Assembly (NCBI GenBank): GCA_905233825.1
Contig: CAJOFE010000039.1
Coordinates: 1 to 46,863, forward strand
Length of the DNA stretch: 46,863 nucleotides
Direction: 5' to 3'
Source of the DNA: an uncultured Prevotella sp.
GTDB taxonomy: Bacteria > Bacteroidota > Bacteroidia > Bacteroidales > Bacteroidaceae
Shown here piece after piece: positions 32,546 to 40,941 of this stretch. Within the stretch, counting starts at the first letter, position 1. The number at the start of each line of letters is the position of its first letter. Below the pieces are notes generated by a model. The model ran no database searches, had not been told where the DNA came from, and worked only from the letters and a program-made list of their open reading frames with translations. The translations under genes and the position numbers were made by a program.

Positions 32546-33514
32546 CTAAACTTTAAACTCTCCACTCTTATTCGTTCCCTTGATGACCTCTTTCACCTGT
32601 GCCATATTACTGCGCGACACGGGCAGACTGTCATGGCTGTACCTGATCAGCAACTGCATGGAGCCTGACTTGGCCACAATTTGCTCCACCTGTCTCAGAT
32701 TGACGAGAAAGGCACGGTGGCAGCGCACAATCATCGGATAGGAGCGTAAATCATCCTCCATCTGCTTCGACGTAGCACGGAGCATATCGGTGCGCACCAA
32801 GCCGTCACGCAGATGACACACTTTCACGTAGTTACCCACAGCCTCAATATAAAGAAGATCGGATATTTGGAGCGTGACGGAATCGTTAGTGGTGCCACGA
32901 AGAAAAACAGCCTCACCCGACAGACTCTCCCCCTGCCCCTCCCTGCGAGGGAGGGGAGTAGATACTATTTCCGTTGATTTTTCGCCAGCAGGGTAATCAC
33001 TCCCCTCCCTCGCAGGGAGGGGCAGGGGGAGGGCCTTTAGCTGTTCATTCAATTCCCGTATCTCTTCCAATTCCATCGCCAGATATTTACTACGGAACTT
33101 AAAGCGCCAGTAGAGGCCGATAGCAAAGGAACAGAAAGCAATAATGACCAGCGTCTCCAGAAAGTTCATCAGCGAGAACTGATTACCAGGAACACGGTCG
33201 CTCATTACAAAATGGCGATAGAGACATATCATCAGCGACACGAGCGGCGTGTTGATGCATTGGAACCACAGGTTACGGCGAATGATGTAGCTCACGCCTT
33301 TATCATACCTCCTCGGCATCCTGACGATGTATTTCAGTATAAGGTCTGTCAACATACATACCGTGATGCCTATCACCCATATCGCCAACAAGTGCACATA
33401 GGCGTGCCACTGCCACGCATCCAGTCCGAAAGGTTTGAACACGGCCAATGCCACCGCCACAAACGTGACACTGAGCACTCTCGTCGAAATGGTTTGTTTC
33501 CTCCCCTTATTCAT
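32546..33514 (-). CDS. Membrane LytTR-family transcription regulator
   Basis: The ATG at 33514 is chosen because the longer frame crosses a palindromic element and the promoter. The product has 322 residues: four membrane spans in the first 150 (TRVLSVTFVAVALAVF, LLAIWVIGITVCMLTDLIL, TLVIIAFCSFAIGLYW), a short coiled coil (LAMELEEIRELNEQLK), then a LytTR DNA-binding domain (LLYIEAVGNYVKVCHL, MLRATSKQMEDDL, IVRCHRAFLVNLRQVEQI). Residues about 162-196, between coiled coil and LytTR domain, are encoded by a 106-base inverted-repeat element and are probably a flexible insert. It is divergent from the outer-membrane protein gene at 33815, whose promoter carries one of three conserved operator copies. 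Confidence 0.88.
   Translation of the reverse strand: MNKGRKQTISTRVLSVTFVAVALAVFKPFGLDAWQWHAYVHLLAIWVIGITVCMLTDLILKYIVRMPRRYDKGVSYIIRRNLWFQCINTPLVSLMICLYRHFVMSDRVPGNQFSLMNFLETLVIIAFCSFAIGLYWRFKFRSKYLAMELEEIRELNEQLKALPLPLPAREGSDYPAGEKSTEIVSTPLPRREGQGESLSGEAVFLRGTTNDSVTLQISDLLYIEAVGNYVKVCHLRDGLVRTDMLRATSKQMEDDLRSYPMIVRCHRAFLVNLRQVEQIVAKSGSMQLLIRYSHDSLPVSRSNMAQVKEVIKGTNKSGEFKV
32926..33031. mobile_element. 106-base inverted-repeat element in frame within the LytTR gene
   Basis: The arms 32926-32959 and 32998-33031 are reverse complements over 34 bases with one mismatch. Each arm also holds an inner palindrome (CCCCTCCCT / AGGGAGGGG around GCG or CGC). The 38-base centre is ordinary sequence. 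The element adds about 35 residues (PLPLPAREGSDYPAG...) without breaking the frame and joins the coiled coil to the LytTR domain. No transposase is encoded, as in a MITE. Confidence 0.82.
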
Positions 33515-33527
33515 ACAAGTTGGCAAA

Positions 33528-33620
33528 GCTGCGATTAAGCGAGTAACCGCTCGGCTATACCACTTGGCTCGTCCAAGAACATGCTTACATGATTGGCCGA
33601 GCGTGAGCAGGTTCGCAGCT
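33528..33620. repeat. Palindromic module in the LytTR gene leader
   Basis: The ends AGCTGCGA (33528) and TCGCAGCT (33613) are perfect inverted repeats. The left part CTGCGATTAAGCGAG and the right part CCGAGCGTGAGCAGGTTCG both match, with few changes, the ends of the in-frame insert at 44604-44664 in the M28 peptidase gene. The centre carries the CCGCTCGGCT..GGCTCGTCCAAGAA block also found at 29829. It lies between the promoter and the start codon, so it is transcribed as a structured 5' leader. Confidence 0.7.
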
Positions 33621-33627
33621 TCAAGCT

Positions 33628-33636
33628 GCAAAGGTA
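33628..33636 (-). promoter_or_regulatory. -7 box of the LytTR-led cluster
   Basis: The minus-strand sequence TACCTTTGC precedes the LytTR ATG by about 113 bases, with the palindromic module between. It may drive the whole 24.6-33.5 kb cluster. Confidence 0.7.
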
Positions 33637-33704
33637 CAAAACAATTATGAACCAAAGGTCACGAACACATATAAAAAAATATAAATCGTGAGTAATTATG
33701 CGTT

Positions 33705-33774
33705 ACCATTCGTCACAAAACCGAGCAGAATATCCCAATTATTTGCGCAGCAGTGTAGTTATTCATACCTTTGC
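33705..33774 (+). promoter_or_regulatory. Conserved operator-promoter, copy A
   Basis: ACCATTCGTCACAAA begins at 33705, TATCCCA lies 27 bases after that start, the -33 TTTG is at 33742-33745, then exactly 20 bases to TACCTTTGC at 33766-33774. The same spacing occurs at 43275 and 46413. ACCATTCGT matches 8 of 9 positions of the published LytTR box consensus, as I recall it. It drives the outer-membrane protein gene at 33815. Confidence 0.82.
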
Positions 33775-33814
33775 AGCGTCAAACCGACAGAACGTTTAAA
33801 CAATCATGATAGAA

Positions 33815-36178
33815 ATGAAAAAGATTAATTTGAGACTGACAGCCCTGATGGCTGTGATGATGATGACTATGATGAGTTTCGCCGAGACACAGGATTGGGG
33901 CGGACGAGTGATTGACGAGAAGGGCGAGCCAATGCCATTCGTGAATGTAGTGCTGCTGTCGCTGCCCGACTCGGCCTTTGTGCAGGGTGCGACGACGGAC
34001 ATGGACGGCGTGTTCAAGATTGTGACGGATGTGAACCAAGGATTGTTCAAGGTGACCAGTATAGGCTATCAGACCTTATATATAAATGCGGGTCAGGACT
34101 TGACCATCCAGATGAAGGAGGACACGCAGCTACTCAGTGAGGTTGTGGTGAAGGGCCAGTTGCCGAAGACCCAAGTGAAGGGTGACGCCATGCGCACGAA
34201 TGTCGCAGGAACGATACTGGAGAAGGCCGGAACTGTCTCAGATGCCCTGTCGAAGATTCCTTCGCTGGAGGCTGAGCGCGACGGCGGAGTGAAGGTGCTG
34301 GGCCGTGGCGATGCCGAGGTGTATATCAACGGCCGCAAGGTGCAGGACATGAAAGAACTCTCGCGTCTGCGCTCCGACCAGATTCAGCATATCGATGTGG
34401 TGCAGAATCCTGGTGCTCGTTATGCAGCCTCGACGAAGGCCGTCGTCCGCATCACGTTGAAGAAGGCGCAGGGCGAGGGCATCAGCTTTCAGGACAACAC
34501 CTCTGACTATTACCAGTATGGCTACACGCTGACCAACAACCTCGACGTAAACTACCGTAAGGGCGGCCTCGACGTCACAGCTTCGTTGTGGGCAGGCCGC
34601 TACGGTCACAGCAAGTCGCTGCAGGAGAACGACCTTACCTATTACGTAGGCCCCGACTTCTACCTCGGCCGCAGTAATCAGGAAACGAAAAATGTGTGGA
34701 AGGGCTGGTCGCCGCAGCTACAGGTGAACTATATGCTGGACGAGAACCACTGCTTCGGCGCCTTCTACAAGTACGACCGCCATCCGGGTGGCGATTCCGA
34801 CGGTTTCTTCTATACTGACAATTACGTCAATGGCGTCCACACCGAGCGCTCGGAGAGCCACATCAGCGGCGACGACAACTTCAGCAAGCACATCTTCAAT
34901 GCCTATTACAACGGCAAGGTGAGCCATCTGGGCATCGACTGGAACGTGGACGGTCTCTTCGACAAGACCGATGAGGACAACAGCACGGAGGAGACGACCA
35001 TTGACGCCAACAACGTCCGCTCCAGCCACGACGTGAAAAACGGCACCAAGAGCAGCAACAACTTCTGGGCCACGAAGCTCATCCTCAGTTATCCCGTGTG
35101 GCAGGGCAATATCAGCGTCGGCGGCGAGTACAGCTACAACCACAGAACAGATGCCTATTCCTTCAGCTCAGCCGAGATGCTGCCCGTGAAGGCCACTGAC
35201 ACGGAAATCAACGAGAAGTCGGCAGCCGCCTTCGTGGAGTACGGCCGACAGTTCGGCAAGCTCTATGCCCAGGTAGGCCTGCGCTACGAGCACCTACAGA
35301 ACGACTACTACAACTTTGGCCAGCGGGAGGATGAGGTGTGCCGCGACTATGGCGACTGGTTCCCCACTGCCACGCTCTCCATGCCTGTGGGCAAGGTGCA
35401 GCTCTCGCTTTCCTATCGCAAGGACATCGAGCGCCCCAACTACTCCAGCCTCACCAGCTCGACGGTTTACATCAACCGCTATACCTACCAGAGCGGCAAC
35501 CCCTACCTGCGGCCCACCTATACGCACAACCTTGTGCTCAATGCAGCCTACAAGTGGGCAGGCATGGTCGTGACCTATTCGCGCACCAAGGACAACGTGA
35601 CGATGGCCACCGAGCCCTTCCCAGGCGCAGACAATCCTATGGTCAGCCTCGTCCGCTCCATCAACGGCAGCGACGGCTACAACCAGTTGAGCCTTAACCC
35701 CTACGCCAGACCTATCATTGGCTGCTGGCATCCCACATGGTTCATCTATGCCCAATTCCAAAACTACAAGTCGCCTTGTGCCGACGGCAGCGAGATCACC
35801 CTCAGCCGTCCGTATGCCAACTTTGGATGGGACAACACCATCGAACTGCCCGGTGGCTGGCGCTTGAATGCAGGCATGCGTCTGTCGTCGAAGGGCGACG
35901 TGAACAACTTCCGTCTCAATCGCAATTCCTTCAGGAGCGAGCTCGGCGTGCAGCGCGACTTCAACCTGTGTCGCCTCGGTACCCTGACAGCCGACTTACG
36001 CTGCTACGATATGTTCAACACCAACAAGAATGGAGGTATCATCTATGGCATCCGAGAGATTACCGTCTACAACCCTGCCCGTCGCACCTTCATGCTTGAC
36101 CTCACTTGGAAGTTCAACGAGGCCTACTCGAAGTATCGCGGCTCCGGTGCAGGCGAGAAGCAGAAGGCGAGAATGTGA
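33815..36178 (+). CDS. TonB-dependent outer-membrane beta-barrel protein
   Basis: The product has 787 residues from the ATG at 33815; an in-frame ATG at 33806 is also possible. It has a signal peptide (LTALMAVMMMTMMSFAE), a carboxypeptidase-D-like regulatory domain (WGGRVIDEKGEPMPFVNVVL), a plug (TLSDALSKIPSLE-like segment, KVLGRGDAEVYINGRKVQD) and a long barrel of the outer-membrane beta-barrel family. It resembles SusC-like receptors without the SusD partner. It follows conserved operator copy A and is divergent from the LytTR regulator gene, which suggests control by that regulator. The ligand is unknown. Confidence 0.88.
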   Translation: MKKINLRLTALMAVMMMTMMSFAETQDWGGRVIDEKGEPMPFVNVVLLSLPDSAFVQGATTDMDGVFKIVTDVNQGLFKVTSIGYQTLYINAGQDLTIQMKEDTQLLSEVVVKGQLPKTQVKGDAMRTNVAGTILEKAGTVSDALSKIPSLEAERDGGVKVLGRGDAEVYINGRKVQDMKELSRLRSDQIQHIDVVQNPGARYAASTKAVVRITLKKAQGEGISFQDNTSDYYQYGYTLTNNLDVNYRKGGLDVTASLWAGRYGHSKSLQENDLTYYVGPDFYLGRSNQETKNVWKGWSPQLQVNYMLDENHCFGAFYKYDRHPGGDSDGFFYTDNYVNGVHTERSESHISGDDNFSKHIFNAYYNGKVSHLGIDWNVDGLFDKTDEDNSTEETTIDANNVRSSHDVKNGTKSSNNFWATKLILSYPVWQGNISVGGEYSYNHRTDAYSFSSAEMLPVKATDTEINEKSAAAFVEYGRQFGKLYAQVGLRYEHLQNDYYNFGQREDEVCRDYGDWFPTATLSMPVGKVQLSLSYRKDIERPNYSSLTSSTVYINRYTYQSGNPYLRPTYTHNLVLNAAYKWAGMVVTYSRTKDNVTMATEPFPGADNPMVSLVRSINGSDGYNQLSLNPYARPIIGCWHPTWFIYAQFQNYKSPCADGSEITLSRPYANFGWDNTIELPGGWRLNAGMRLSSKGDVNNFRLNRNSFRSELGVQRDFNLCRLGTLTADLRCYDMFNTNKNGGIIYGIREITVYNPARRTFMLDLTWKFNEAYSKYRGSGAGEKQKARM

Positions 36179-36277
36179 TAAGAGCATACCTAAAAATTCT
36201 GCGAACTGCGGCACAAACGAAACTGCCATTATTTTGAAAATTCGTTGCTTTTTCTTGGGCATTTCAAATAAAAGTAT

Positions 36278-36286
36278 TATCTTTGC
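36278..36286 (+). promoter_or_regulatory. -7 box of the DUF4421 gene
   Basis: TATCTTTGC fits the -7 consensus and lies 20 bases before the ATG at 36307. This excludes the earlier in-frame start at 36283, which lies inside the box. Confidence 0.68.
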
Positions 36287-36306
36287 AACCGTCAAAGCCC
36301 CAGAAT

Positions 36307-37527
36307 ATGATAGGAAGAATGATTATCTGCTGCCTGTTGTTCTTCTTGAATGCAGCAGCACAGGAGCAAAATACGACGGACAGCGTAATTACACAGGAGA
36401 GTAAGCCGAGCTTGATGGAACGGCTTCACCAGGTACAACGATACTTGGACGACAAAGCCAAGGCGAAGGTGGACCCGCACTACATCGAAGTGCCCGACAA
36501 GCCCTGGAGGGTGGTGCTCTGCTATAAAGAAAGCGTGTTAGACGTGGACTACAGCAACGTAGGAGGCGACCCGTCGGCGGGCAACGGTATCGAATATCAG
36601 ATGTGCTTTGAGCCACCAATGGCGTCTTCCATAGGAATGTGGGTAGGCTATCGTGGTACGGGAATATCTTTTGCCAAGTCTCTCCGCAAAAAGGAGGGAA
36701 CTACGCTCTCCTTCAGCACCACCGGGGCAAAGTACGGTGCCAACCTTCGCCTGAGGGGATTTGACATGAACGATATGACGCTCACCTCAACCATCTATGA
36801 AGATGGCGAGGTTTATAATTTAAATGGGAATGGGCATCTGGTCGCTCCCGTAAGCATCGCTTCGCTCTATCTCAACGGCTACTACGTGTTCAACGGGCGC
36901 CGCTACTCGCAGGCTGCCGCCTACAATCAGGCCGTCATCCAGCGCCGCTCTGCTGGCTCCTTGCTTGCAGGAGCCACTTTGTATATGTCCGCTTTCGATT
37001 TCTCTGACGACAGAAACACGACGATGATACTCCTGAGCCGTAACACCGGCCGTATCAAGATGCATCAGGGCAACATCGGTATCGGCTACGGCTACAACTG
37101 GGTGCCGCTACGCGGCATCGTCGTCAATGCGATGGCCATGCCGACCGTCAGCTTCTACAACCGTGTGAAAGTTTACAAGTACGACTGCAACTATGAATTA
37201 GTGACGGCAAAGGGGCCGACTGACGACTACGGGGAATGGAACCCAGAAACGCATACCTGGGCCAACGGGAAGACGCACAGGCCCTTTCCCGAAGACGATA
37301 ATGATACTACTTGGCTTGATGAAATTGACAGCTGGGAAGCAGGCTCCGAGACCGACTACAGTATGCTCCGCCTCAACCTTGACCTGCGGCTCGGCATAGC
37401 CTACAACTGGAGCAACTACTTCATTGGTGCCCAGGCGCAGTTCAATAATTTCACCTATAAGAAAGACCAATGTAAGGTCAACCTCTATGATGCTTACGCC
37501 CGCTTGTCATTTGGCGTGAGACTGTAG
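36307..37527 (+). CDS. DUF4421 outer-membrane-like protein
   Basis: The product has 406 residues. A signal peptide (MIICCLLFFLNAAAQ) is followed by the DUF4421 hallmark region: DPHYIEVPDKPWRVVL, EPPMASSIGMWVGYRGTGIS, and TTGAKYGANLRLRGFDMND. The C-terminal half is rich in alternating strands with aromatic ends, and the protein ends in a strand with RLSFGVRL, as in beta-barrels. It probably lies in the outer membrane. The function of the family is unknown. It lies downstream of the TonB-type barrel gene but has its own promoter box. Confidence 0.82.
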   Translation: MIGRMIICCLLFFLNAAAQEQNTTDSVITQESKPSLMERLHQVQRYLDDKAKAKVDPHYIEVPDKPWRVVLCYKESVLDVDYSNVGGDPSAGNGIEYQMCFEPPMASSIGMWVGYRGTGISFAKSLRKKEGTTLSFSTTGAKYGANLRLRGFDMNDMTLTSTIYEDGEVYNLNGNGHLVAPVSIASLYLNGYYVFNGRRYSQAAAYNQAVIQRRSAGSLLAGATLYMSAFDFSDDRNTTMILLSRNTGRIKMHQGNIGIGYGYNWVPLRGIVVNAMAMPTVSFYNRVKVYKYDCNYELVTAKGPTDDYGEWNPETHTWANGKTHRPFPEDDNDTTWLDEIDSWEAGSETDYSMLRLNLDLRLGIAYNWSNYFIGAQAQFNNFTYKKDQCKVNLYDAYARLSFGVRL

Positions 37528-37541
37528 AAGAGATACGAAGA

Positions 37542-37628
37542 ATGAAACGGCTTTTTATATATTTGGACAATCTGAAGGAGTGCCTGACGGTACTGGTGAT
37601 ATTCCATCACGCCGGTCAAGCAAAATGA
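37542..37628 (+). pseudogene. N-terminal remnant of an acyltransferase-3 gene
   Basis: A 28-residue frame reads MKRLFIYLDNLKECLTVLVI then FHHAGQAK and stops. YLDNLK..LT.LVIFHHAGQA is the N-terminal signature of acyltransferase family 3 membrane proteins, with the conserved His pair. The rest of the gene is absent. The following 150 bases, up to the promoter at 37763, show no coding sense. Confidence 0.65.
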
Positions 37629-37762
37629 CTAATTAGGGGCAAAAAGTCGGAACACAGGTATTCGTGGTTGGTTACATGGTAATTATAAACCTGCTGTGAG
37701 AGATCTGCGCAACTATATTCTTTAGTGGCAAGTATCGATAATGGAATGTTATGTCCCTGAAA

Positions 37763-37795
37763 TTTGCATAGCCCTGGAACTTTTTGTACCTTTGC
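37763..37795 (+). promoter_or_regulatory. Promoter of the TonB receptor gene
   Basis: TTTG (-33) at 37763-37766, a 20-base spacer and TACCTTTGC (-7) at 37787-37795, 37 bases before the ATG. Confidence 0.78.
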
Positions 37796-37831
37796 CGCGC
37801 AAATGTTTAAACAGATAAAAAAGGGAATGAG

Positions 37832-40198
37832 ATGAAAAGAGTGATCTTTAGGATAACAGCCTTGTTAATAGCTACGATAATGGCTACGCAGGTGAAAGCA
37901 CAAAGTACCCAGACAGTACAGATCGTTCGCGGACAAGTATGCGACGTGGCCTCTGGTGAGCCGATGATGGGTGTGACCGTTACCGTAGAAGGCGATGGTG
38001 AGCACCGATCGTCTGGTATTACATTGGCCTCCGTATCAGATGTGAACGGAAACTTCGTGATTGCAAACGTACCTGTAGGACGTCATTCCGTCCGTGCTAC
38101 ATATATCGGCTACGAACCTGTACTGCTGAAGGAGCAATTAGTCTCGTCGGGTAAGGAACTGGTGCTGACGCTGAGAATGCGTGAAAGCATCTCTGAACTC
38201 GGCGAAGTGGTCATCAAGCCTCGAGTGAACAAGCAGCTGCCGCTGAACGAGATGGCACAGGTGGGCGCCCGTATGTTCAGCGTAGAAGAGGCTACACGCT
38301 ATGCTGGCGGTATGGCCGACCCTGCACGCACCGCCTCGATGTTTGCCGGCGTGGCTACGGGCGGCGTCACCAACGGCATCTCGATTCACGGCAACTCGCC
38401 CCAGATGCTGCAATGGCGCGTGGAAGGCGTCGAGATATCGAACCCCAACCACTTCGCAGAGATTACGGAGGCTGGCGGCGGCATCTTTACTTCATTGAAC
38501 GGAACGGTGCTGGCCAACAGCGATTTCCTAACGGGCGCGATGCCGGCTGAATATGGTAATGCGTTGTCTGGTGCTTTCGACATGAAGATGCGCACAGGTA
38601 ACAACTCGAAATACGAGCATGCAGTACAGGTAGGTACGCTGGGCGTAGATTTCGCCTCTGAAGGTCCTTTAGGCAAGAACAGCAAGGCCTCATACCTCGT
38701 GAACTATCGTTATAGCTTCCTCGAGATTGCCAAGAAGCTGCATGCCATCAACATGGAGAACGAGACGCTGGACTATCAAGATTTGAGCTTCAAAATCAAT
38801 CTGCCCACCACCCATGCCGGTACCTTCGCCATATGGTCCACAGGCCTCGTGGATAACTACGAAAACAAGGTGCCCGACGTGTCGGAATGGGAGACGCTGT
38901 GGGACATGAACGACTCGTGGTCGCGCCAGCGGAGTTGTGCCGGAGGACTCACCCACACCTATCGCTTCCGCACGGGCGGCACCCTGCGCTCGAACATCAC
39001 ATTCACGGGCTCCTACACCCGGCTGCGACAGAACGACTACGACGAGCAGATGACCAAGACCCCCGACATGCAGGGACGCAACGCCCAGTGGAACATCATC
39101 TTCAGCGCCCAGCATCAGCATAAGTTCTCGTCGCGCTACACGATGCAAAACGGCTTCGAGCACCAGCACCTCGACTTCAACACGTGGCTCGACTGGGTCG
39201 AGACTGTGGGCGGCCCCCTCTACCGCGTCTATGAGTCGGAGGGCAACACCGGCCTGACGCGCTTCTACAGCAGTCACAAGCTCGCACTCAGCAGTCGCCT
39301 ATCTACGGTGGCAGGCATCAACGTGATGTGGTTCAACCTCAACGACCAGTGGCTGGTGGAGCCTCGCATCAGCTTGCAGTACAAGACCTCGCCATCGAGC
39401 ACGCTTTCGCTGGCATATGCCCTGAACAGCCGCAAGGAGTCCACAGATACCTATTTTGTAATAGGATCCTCTAACGATGACCTCGGTCTCACCCGCTCGC
39501 ACCATATCTCGTTCTCTTTTGCCCAGCGCTTAGGCGAGAACGCCATGCTGAAGGTGGAGCCCTACTGGCAGTGGCTCTTCGACGTGCCTGTGGAGCAGGG
39601 CACGACCTACTCCATTCTGAACCACAACATGTTCTTCCAAGACCGTGCACTCGTGAACGAGGGCGTAGGCCGCAACTACGGCATCGACCTCACCTTGGAG
39701 CGCTATCTGAAGGACGGTCTTTACGGTATGCTGACCGCCACCCTTTTCAAGTCGGAGTATCGTGATGCGCAGGGTGTGTGGCGTGATTCGCGCCACGACC
39801 GCCACTACATCACCAACATCGTGGGTGGAAAGGAGTGGCTATTAGGCAAAGGCCATAAGGACATCTTCGGCTTCAACGGACGCCTCACGCTGATGGGTGG
39901 CGACCGCTATGCGCCCATCCCTGAAGGTACGACTTTCGAGGACGTCATGATGCGTCCCGACAAGTCCATCCCTGAGGACGGTGCCAACCCCTTCAGCGCC
40001 CAGAAGGGTATGAACGTGGGCTACGCCTTCTCGGTAAAATATACCGTCAACAAGCACCACACCGCCCACCACTTCATCCTCGAGTACCTGCAGATGCGCA
40101 CCTTCCAAGGTCAGACCTTCGACCTGCGCACCCACGAGATTGTGGATAAGTTCACCTCGCTCACCTTCCCCAACATCGCCTATCGCGTGGAGTTCTAA
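37832..40198 (+). CDS. TonB-dependent receptor with regulatory-like domain
   Basis: The product has 788 residues. A signal peptide (ALLIATIMATQVKAQ) precedes a carboxypeptidase-D-like domain (VRGQVCDVASGEPMMGVTVT, RATYIGYEPVLLKE), a plug with VVIKPRVNKQLPLNEMAQVG and GGMADPARTASMFAGVATGG, and a barrel ending in IAYRVEF with the terminal aromatic residue. It is a clear paralogue of the frameshifted receptor at 20559-22963, sharing the (V/I)KPRVNK and YAGG..DPAR segments and overall length. Unlike that copy it is intact. The ligand cannot be inferred. Confidence 0.9.
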   Translation: MKRVIFRITALLIATIMATQVKAQSTQTVQIVRGQVCDVASGEPMMGVTVTVEGDGEHRSSGITLASVSDVNGNFVIANVPVGRHSVRATYIGYEPVLLKEQLVSSGKELVLTLRMRESISELGEVVIKPRVNKQLPLNEMAQVGARMFSVEEATRYAGGMADPARTASMFAGVATGGVTNGISIHGNSPQMLQWRVEGVEISNPNHFAEITEAGGGIFTSLNGTVLANSDFLTGAMPAEYGNALSGAFDMKMRTGNNSKYEHAVQVGTLGVDFASEGPLGKNSKASYLVNYRYSFLEIAKKLHAINMENETLDYQDLSFKINLPTTHAGTFAIWSTGLVDNYENKVPDVSEWETLWDMNDSWSRQRSCAGGLTHTYRFRTGGTLRSNITFTGSYTRLRQNDYDEQMTKTPDMQGRNAQWNIIFSAQHQHKFSSRYTMQNGFEHQHLDFNTWLDWVETVGGPLYRVYESEGNTGLTRFYSSHKLALSSRLSTVAGINVMWFNLNDQWLVEPRISLQYKTSPSSTLSLAYALNSRKESTDTYFVIGSSNDDLGLTRSHHISFSFAQRLGENAMLKVEPYWQWLFDVPVEQGTTYSILNHNMFFQDRALVNEGVGRNYGIDLTLERYLKDGLYGMLTATLFKSEYRDAQGVWRDSRHDRHYITNIVGGKEWLLGKGHKDIFGFNGRLTLMGGDRYAPIPEGTTFEDVMMRPDKSIPEDGANPFSAQKGMNVGYAFSVKYTVNKHHTAHHFILEYLQMRTFQGQTFDLRTHEIVDKFTSLTFPNIAYRVEF

Positions 40199-40207
40199 TC
40201 ACAATAA

Positions 40208-40240
40208 TTTGCGGGATTCAACAAAAAGAAGTACCTTTGC
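40208..40240 (+). promoter_or_regulatory. Promoter of the acetyltransferase gene
   Basis: TTTG (-33) at 40208-40211, a 20-base spacer and TACCTTTGC (-7) at 40232-40240. It lies 30 bases before the ATG at 40270 and excludes the in-frame start at 40237. Confidence 0.78.
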
Positions 40241-40269
40241 ATAGAAAAAACTGCGCAATTCCATCAACG

Positions 40270-40890
40270 ATGAAACAGGAAATCAATCCCAAGAAAACGA
40301 GTCGGGCACGGGCATTTGAGATGTGGATGAGGTCGCCCATGCCGATGGTGACGCTCACCAAGACCTTCGACGTGACACACCTATGCAAGATAAGCCGGCG
40401 GAAGAGCATGAAGTTTAATCAGCTCCTCTGCTGGTGCATCGGCAAGACCGCCAGCCAAATAGAAGAGTTCTACATGGTGCCCGAAAACGGAAAACTGTAC
40501 AAGTACGACCGTCTGGCCATCAATGTGATTGTGAACAACAAGAAAGGGGGCATCAGCCTGTGCGATGTTCCCTATTCTGATGATTTGGAACAGTTTAATA
40601 CCGATTACCTGAGAATGACAGCGTCGTCAAGTATTTCATGTCAGGACATCGCCGATGAGGATGCCGCCATAGTAGGCACTTCGACGGTGGTAGGCACTGA
40701 GCTCGACAGCATCGTCAATCAATACTCCGGTGTGTATAACAATCCATTTGTAGCATGGGCAAAGTATCGCAAGGGGTGGTTCAAGGTCACGTTGCCCATC
40801 TCCTTCCAGTTCCACCATACGCAAATGGACGGCAGCCACGCCGCCCGCTTCCTAGAGGAGCTGCAAATGACCATCAACACATTACAATAG
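40270..40890 (+). CDS. Chloramphenicol acetyltransferase-like protein
   Basis: The product has 206 residues with the CAT fold. The catalytic motif FQFHHTQMDGSHAARFLEEL (HHxxxDG, His near 182) is intact and LPISFQFHH is the preceding strand. The N-terminal region (WMRSPMPMVTLTKTFDVTHL) fits a divergent chromosomal CAT-like enzyme rather than a known resistance allele. These enzymes acetylate a small molecule with acetyl-CoA as trimers; the substrate is unknown. It is a single gene with its own promoter. Confidence 0.87.
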   Translation: MKQEINPKKTSRARAFEMWMRSPMPMVTLTKTFDVTHLCKISRRKSMKFNQLLCWCIGKTASQIEEFYMVPENGKLYKYDRLAINVIVNNKKGGISLCDVPYSDDLEQFNTDYLRMTASSSISCQDIADEDAAIVGTSTVVGTELDSIVNQYSGVYNNPFVAWAKYRKGWFKVTLPISFQFHHTQMDGSHAARFLEELQMTINTLQ

Positions 40891-40941
40891 CCCTGAAATC
40901 TACAAGGACTAGGGCCAGCGTTTCCTTCGAGGGCTTTGGAG

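Noticed and set aside
32926..33031. Possible insertion sequence
   Set aside because: There is no transposase frame; the element is only 106 bases and is translated as part of the host gene. It was kept as a MITE-like repeat.
33515..33655. Extended N-terminus of the LytTR regulator
   Set aside because: The extra 47 codons cross the palindromic module and the -7 box, have no membrane or domain features, and precede a good ATG.
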